Positions 63,915-64,000 of a DNA stretch of 64,000 nt are shown in pieces. The notes below the pieces were generated by a model. It saw only the letters and a list, made by a program, of their open reading frames with translations. It searched no databases and was not told the origin of the DNA. Positions within the stretch are counted from its first letter, which is position 1. Every line of letters starts with the position of its first letter. This DNA comes from Tepidibacter sp. (GTDB lineage: Bacteria > Bacillota > Clostridia > Peptostreptococcales > Peptostreptococcaceae). The position numbers and the translations under genes are program-made. Where the stretch lies: contig NZ_JAOASI010000009.1 of NCBI RefSeq assembly GCF_025210165.1, positions 60,747 to 124,746 on the forward strand, in the 5' to 3' direction.

Positions 63915-64000
63915 AAAAAAATATCCTCTTAACTTCAAACGTATGGTTATATTATCCAAATGCTAAAGACTTAATTCTTGATATATCTTCATCTTTTCCA

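Overview
The window is AT-rich, low-GC DNA with clostridial gene content, most likely from an anaerobic, amino-acid-fermenting member of the Clostridia, close to Peptostreptococcaceae. Supporting features are a ferredoxin-linked 2-oxoacid oxidoreductase, a formate dehydrogenase/[FeFe]-hydrogenase cluster, a reverse rubrerythrin, two genes with in-frame UGA codons that look like selenocysteine, an ECF vitamin transporter, SLH-anchored surface proteins and strong GGAGG ribosome binding sites. No rRNA, tRNA or CRISPR array was found. The species cannot be named from sequence alone.

Layout. 1-1160: a frameshifted NurA-like nuclease. 1710-8940: an aminotransferase-iorA-iorB-MFS operon with a sigma-54-type promoter, followed upstream by its likely sigma-54 activator. 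9100-9420: a probable type I toxin-antitoxin locus. 9710-14137: trmB and two Cache-linked c-di-GMP genes. 14409-20590: a DUF554 protein, a selenocysteine peroxiredoxin, and a formate dehydrogenase (Sec)-HycB-HydA-HycB cluster of the formate hydrogenlyase/hydrogen-dependent CO2 reductase type. 20902-31338: a frameshifted chemoreceptor, a surface protein, a PAS-GGDEF-EAL protein, a TrpXYZ-like ABC importer, a cation/proton antiporter, and marR-hutP. 31537-40780: a reverse rubrerythrin followed by an approximately 8.7 kb island. The island has a tyrosine recombinase near each end, a MazF-like toxin, a caspase-like membrane protein and decayed genes. A second, diverged copy of the rubrerythrin 3' end closes it. 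40925-41670: a holin-like/amidase pair. 41738-42571: a soluble chemoreceptor. 42720-61745: the main system. 62009-64000: a polar amino-acid ABC transporter with a truncated binding protein.

The most interesting region is 42720-61745. A cobalamin riboswitch precedes a same-strand run of eight genes: a DUF4430 lipoprotein, an SLH protein with an alpha-helical repeat domain, a 2784-residue protein with five such domains plus DUF4430, a papain-like secreted protease, a third helical + DUF4430 + SLH protein, and an ECF transporter (T, fused A-A, S). DUF4430 is the family related to the C-terminal domain of animal transcobalamin/intrinsic factor, and the helical repeats resemble their N-terminal alpha/alpha barrel. 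I read the locus as a Gram-positive, wall-anchored corrinoid capture-and-import system, a bacterial analogue of intrinsic factor. This is an inference from domain architecture, riboswitch and transporter; binding has not been shown.

Other points of interest are a family of three roughly 200-nt hairpins whose arms differ between copies but stay self-complementary, a 57-nt tandem-repeat RNA candidate with its own terminator just downstream of the MazF-like gene, and a caspase-like membrane protein whose start codon lies inside a 22-bp inverted repeat. Several genes carry frameshifts, which may be real decay or sequencing error.
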